Below, piece by piece: positions 16,052 to 17,590 of a DNA stretch of 17,590 bases (position 1 is the stretch's first letter; each line of letters opens with the position of its first letter). Origin of the DNA: JBBITI01 sp037440885 (GTDB lineage Bacteria; Chloroflexota; Dehalococcoidia; Dehalococcoidales; UBA2162); assembly GCA_037440885.1 (NCBI GenBank), contig JBBITI010000054.1:1-17590 (forward strand), written 5' to 3'. A program made the translations under genes and the position numbers. The notes under the pieces were generated by a model that saw only the letters and a program-made list of their open reading frames with translations, ran no database searches and was not told the DNA's origin.

Positions 16052-16366
16052 CTAAATCAAACCGCGCCGTACAAGGTGTTCGGCTAATTCATATACGTCA
16101 TGGCGGCTGCCTTCTTTGCGTATGCCCACCATATAGATAACTACTCGTTCCTGCTTATAATCAACCTTGTACACAACTCGGTATCTTTGTCCGGCGGCTC
16201 GCGTGCTCATAAATCCAGTAAGCCATCCCCGAAGTGGTTTTCCTAGCTTTTCGGGTTCGTCCACGAGAGTATCAATGCGTTTCATGATTGCACTGCGGGT
16301 GCGCCGGTCAGTAACGGACTCCAGCGCTTCGAGAGCTGTCGGAGTGATCTCTATCTGAAAAGCCAT
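16052..16366 (-). CDS. RelE/ParE-superfamily toxin
   Basis: 104 residues from ATG 16366. The fold signature of RelE/ParE toxins is visible: an N-terminal strand (FQIEITPTALEALE), two helices (RRTRSAIMKRIDTLVDEPEK), L-G-K-P-L-R-G-W-L-T-G, then a strand with R-A-A-G-Q-R-Y-R-V-V-Y-K-V and ERVVIYMVGIRKEGSRHDVY. R55, R61 and R63 and the C-terminal GIRKEGSRHDVY are candidates for RNA-contacting or gyrase-contacting residues. Whether it is an mRNA interferase or a gyrase poison cannot be told. It precedes the antitoxin, the reverse of most phd/yefM operons, and starts close behind a TATAAT box and a palindrome. Confidence 0.88.
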   Translation of the reverse strand: MAFQIEITPTALEALESVTDRRTRSAIMKRIDTLVDEPEKLGKPLRGWLTGFMSTRAAGQRYRVVYKVDYKQERVVIYMVGIRKEGSRHDVYELAEHLVRRGLI

Positions 16367-16385
16367 TTATTCACTCTCATTACTC

Positions 16386-16414
16386 ATTATAAGTGTACAT
16401 AGAGATGTACACTT
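16386..16414 (-). promoter_or_regulatory. Toxin-antitoxin promoter with palindromic operator
   Basis: AAGTGTACAT (16391-16400) and ATGTACACTT (16405-16414) are perfect inverted arms around AGAG. On the minus strand a TATAAT (16391-16386) abuts the palindrome, so a bound repressor would cover the promoter. The toxin ATG follows 19 nt downstream. Confidence 0.75.
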
Positions 16415-16501
16415 AGTCAAGTATCATTCCCAGAGGAAAGCCTTGATAAGAGGTTTGACCAAATCGATGAATCAGTAGTGGACTCGAACTTAAGCCAAGC
16501 T

Positions 16502-16529
16502 CAGTGTTTACTCAGGATAAAGAACACTG
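16502..16529. other. Hairpin-forming inverted repeat downstream of tRNA-Val
   Basis: CAGTGTT (16502-16508) and AACACTG (16523-16529) are perfect arms around a 14-nt loop. On the plus strand GTCATTTTTT follows. On the tRNA's own strand no T-run follows. It may act as a processing or weak termination structure. Confidence 0.35.
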
Positions 16530-16556
16530 GTCATTTTTTGAGGCTATTTATGAAAA

Positions 16557-16633
16557 TGGTGGGCGGTAGGGGATTCGAACCTCTGACCTCACGGATGTGA
16601 ACCGTGTGCTCTAACCGACTGAGCCAACCGCCC
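16557..16633 (-). tRNA. tRNA-Val (anticodon CAC)
   Basis: The minus strand folds as a 77-nt cloverleaf. The acceptor GGGCGGT pairs with ACCGCCC, the D stem is GCTC/GAGC, and the anticodon stem CACGG/CCGTG encloses loop TTCACAT with anticodon CAC (codon GUG). The T loop is TTCGAAT, the discriminator is A, and the CCA end is genomically encoded at 16559-16557. One A-C mismatch is present in the T stem (AGAGG/CCCCT). Confidence 0.95.
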
Positions 16634-16723
16634 GCAACCTGTCACTTCTTCCTATTTTATCCTGATACAGCGCAGCTTGTAAATGAACCCTGGATTGCAT
16701 ACATGCCAAAGCACATCTCCGGT

Positions 16724-16753
16724 TTGACTTATAACAAATATGATAATTATAAT
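16724..16753 (+). promoter_or_regulatory. Promoter of the UGSC-like selenoprotein gene
   Basis: TTGACT (16724-16729), an 18-bp spacer and a perfect TATAAT (16748-16753) form a convincing sigma-70-type promoter. It gives a leader of roughly 65-70 nt before the TTG start at 16828. Confidence 0.7.
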
Positions 16754-16764
16754 TGAAATACTCT

Positions 16765-16791
16765 GGAAATGCTCTGGATTTCCTCTTTTTT
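16765..16791 (+). terminator. Weak hairpin plus T-run in the leader of the UGSC-like gene (attenuator candidate)
   Basis: GGAAAT (16765-16770) and ATTTCC (16778-16783) pair around a 7-nt loop and are followed by TCTTTTTT. The stem is AT-rich and short. If active it would be a leader attenuator. Confidence 0.3.
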
Positions 16792-16827
16792 ACTGCTTGT
16801 CCAGAAGATAGTTTATAGGAGGTCACA

Positions 16828-17590
16828 TTGATAGACAAAACTTACCAGTGTCTCAACCCTGTCGGTATCCAGAAACCGGTTGAATTGTATCCCTTGGCGC
16901 CGCGCCTGGACAAGAATAAACTGGCTGGTAAAACTATTTACATCAGCGTCGGTGCTGGTGGCGAACAGGGGTTGATGATCCCTCTCCCCAGGAGACTGAA
17001 AGAACTATATCCGGAAATCAACTGGAAATTGACCCACGCTGCTCCCCACCGCACCATCGCTGGCAGCATCGCCCTTTCCCCTGAGGAGATGAAAGATGCG
17101 GATGCCCTGATTCGCGGGGTGGTATGGTGACATGGCGCAATATGGGAGCAGTTGCCTACCCTCGTAACCTATGAAAAAGCTGGCATTCCCTGCGTCTTTA
17201 TTATTTTTCCTGACCAGCAGGAGTGCTGGAAAGAAGCTGCCAAACTGAATGGTTTGCCTGGGGCACGCTACGTGTGTGAATCGCGTACCATCCCGGGACA
17301 TATCGATGTCGAGCGCGTCATTCCGGAATTGATGGATGGTCTTACCCGTCCCTTGACTCCCGACGAACAAAATAGGGGTATTCTCGAGCCGCCACCGAAC
17401 AAGCGCATCCTTTTCGAGGGTTCTCTGGAGGAAGCACAGGAGTTTTATGAGCAGACCGATATTATCCCTTCCCTGCAGAATGCTCCTTTCGCCCGTTACA
17501 CTGACGGTTTGCCGGTGCGGGTCCCGACTCTGGAACGGGTAAAAGAGATGCTCAAAGGTACCAGTCACAAACCCGATGAATTGATTGTCT
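16828..17590 (+). CDS. UGSC-like probable selenoprotein with in-frame UGA (U101), partial
   Basis: TTG 16828 follows TAGGAGGT with 4-nt spacing. The frame is open to the window end (254 codons) except for UGA at 17128-17130, codon 101. The context is residues 94-100 IRGVVW-like, then U-H-G-A-I-W, then LVTYEKAGIPCVFIIF. In UGSC-type and GrdB-type selenoproteins as I recall them, Sec precedes an AGIP/GIPTV segment by the same 18-residue distance, so U101 lines up with Sec. The N-terminus (NPVGIQKPVELYPLAPRLD, LAGKTIYISVG) also matches the UGSC pattern. Unusually, the third residue after Sec is Ala, where relatives have Cys. Near 237-254 a TDGLPVRVPTLERVKEML segment starts what looks like a second domain, running off the window. 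A pseudogene caused by TGG-to-TGA is the main alternative, but no other lesion is seen. The reaction is unknown, and a redox or reductase role is inferred. Confidence 0.72.
17144..17163 (+). promoter_or_regulatory. Possible bacterial SECIS hairpin
   Basis: Beginning 13 nt after UGA, GGG-A-GC can pair with GC-CTA-CCC around an AGTT loop (GGG 17144-17146, CCC 17159-17161). Bacterial SECIS elements place a small stem-loop with a G/U-containing loop at about this distance. The stem is short and its fit to SelB rules is untested. Confidence 0.4.

Noticed and set aside
16415..16420. TTGACT on the minus strand as the -35 of the toxin-antitoxin promoter
   Set aside because: It lies 23 bp from the TATAAT box, too far for a standard sigma-70 promoter.
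17005..17568. 187-codon minus-strand frame opposite the UGSC-like gene
   Set aside because: The plus strand has a promoter, ribosome site and family-like sequence on both sides of the UGA. The minus frame has none and exists because of codon composition.
1..17590. CRISPR arrays, rRNA genes and prophage structural genes
   Set aside because: No regularly spaced repeats, rRNA signatures or phage morphogenesis proteins were seen on either strand.

Overview
The window looks like a scaffold from an anaerobic bacterium. The evidence is an oxygen-sensitive glycyl radical enzyme (GRE) with its radical-SAM activase, tandem CaiB/BaiF CoA-transferases, and a probable selenoprotein. The mix (DUF6282-type hydrolase, DUF4256, TIGR04076, UGSC-type protein, IS110 remnant) would fit an anaerobic Chloroflexota such as a Dehalococcoidia-like lineage. 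That placement is an impression from memory and is not shown by the sequence. A 10-N assembly gap at 9279-9288 means the two halves are linked only by scaffolding.

Left part (1-9241): a divergent metabolic cluster. On the minus strand, in transcription order, are a two-hotdog MaoC-like dehydratase (5973-4678), a PFL-type glycyl radical enzyme (4625-2124), its activase with two extra 4Fe-4S motifs (2130-1183, overlapping the enzyme by 7 nt), a DUF6282-like metal-dependent hydrolase (1170-301), and the start of a SnoaL-like protein (247 to the window edge). On the plus strand, across a 174-bp shared control region with a repeated TATCGGATA motif, are two consecutive CoA-transferase subunits (6148-8614) and a MarR-type regulator (8699-9241). 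I infer a regulated anaerobic catabolic pathway: radical C-C, C-O or C-S bond chemistry, CoA activation, and hydration or dehydration of an acyl-CoA. The substrate is unknown. The most surprising detail is that the GRE has Ser808 exactly where the radical-bearing glycine should be.

Middle part (9289-13566): accessory and decaying DNA. It holds a gap-truncated cupin, a DapA-family pseudogene with its middle deleted, an intact DUF4256 gene with a TATAAT box so close that its mRNA may be leaderless, a two-cysteine-domain lipoprotein, and a deleted IS110-type transposase.

Right part (13714-17590): a membrane protein and XRE regulator overlapping by ATGA, a small lipoprotein, a TIGR04076 protein, a RelE/ParE-type toxin followed by a Phd/YefM-type antitoxin under a perfect palindrome, tRNA-Val(CAC) with encoded CCA, and finally a UGSC-like protein running off the window. 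That last frame stays open for 254 codons except for one UGA at 17128-17130, at the position where relatives carry selenocysteine. It is probably a selenoprotein with a variant U-H-G-A motif that lacks the usual resolving cysteine.
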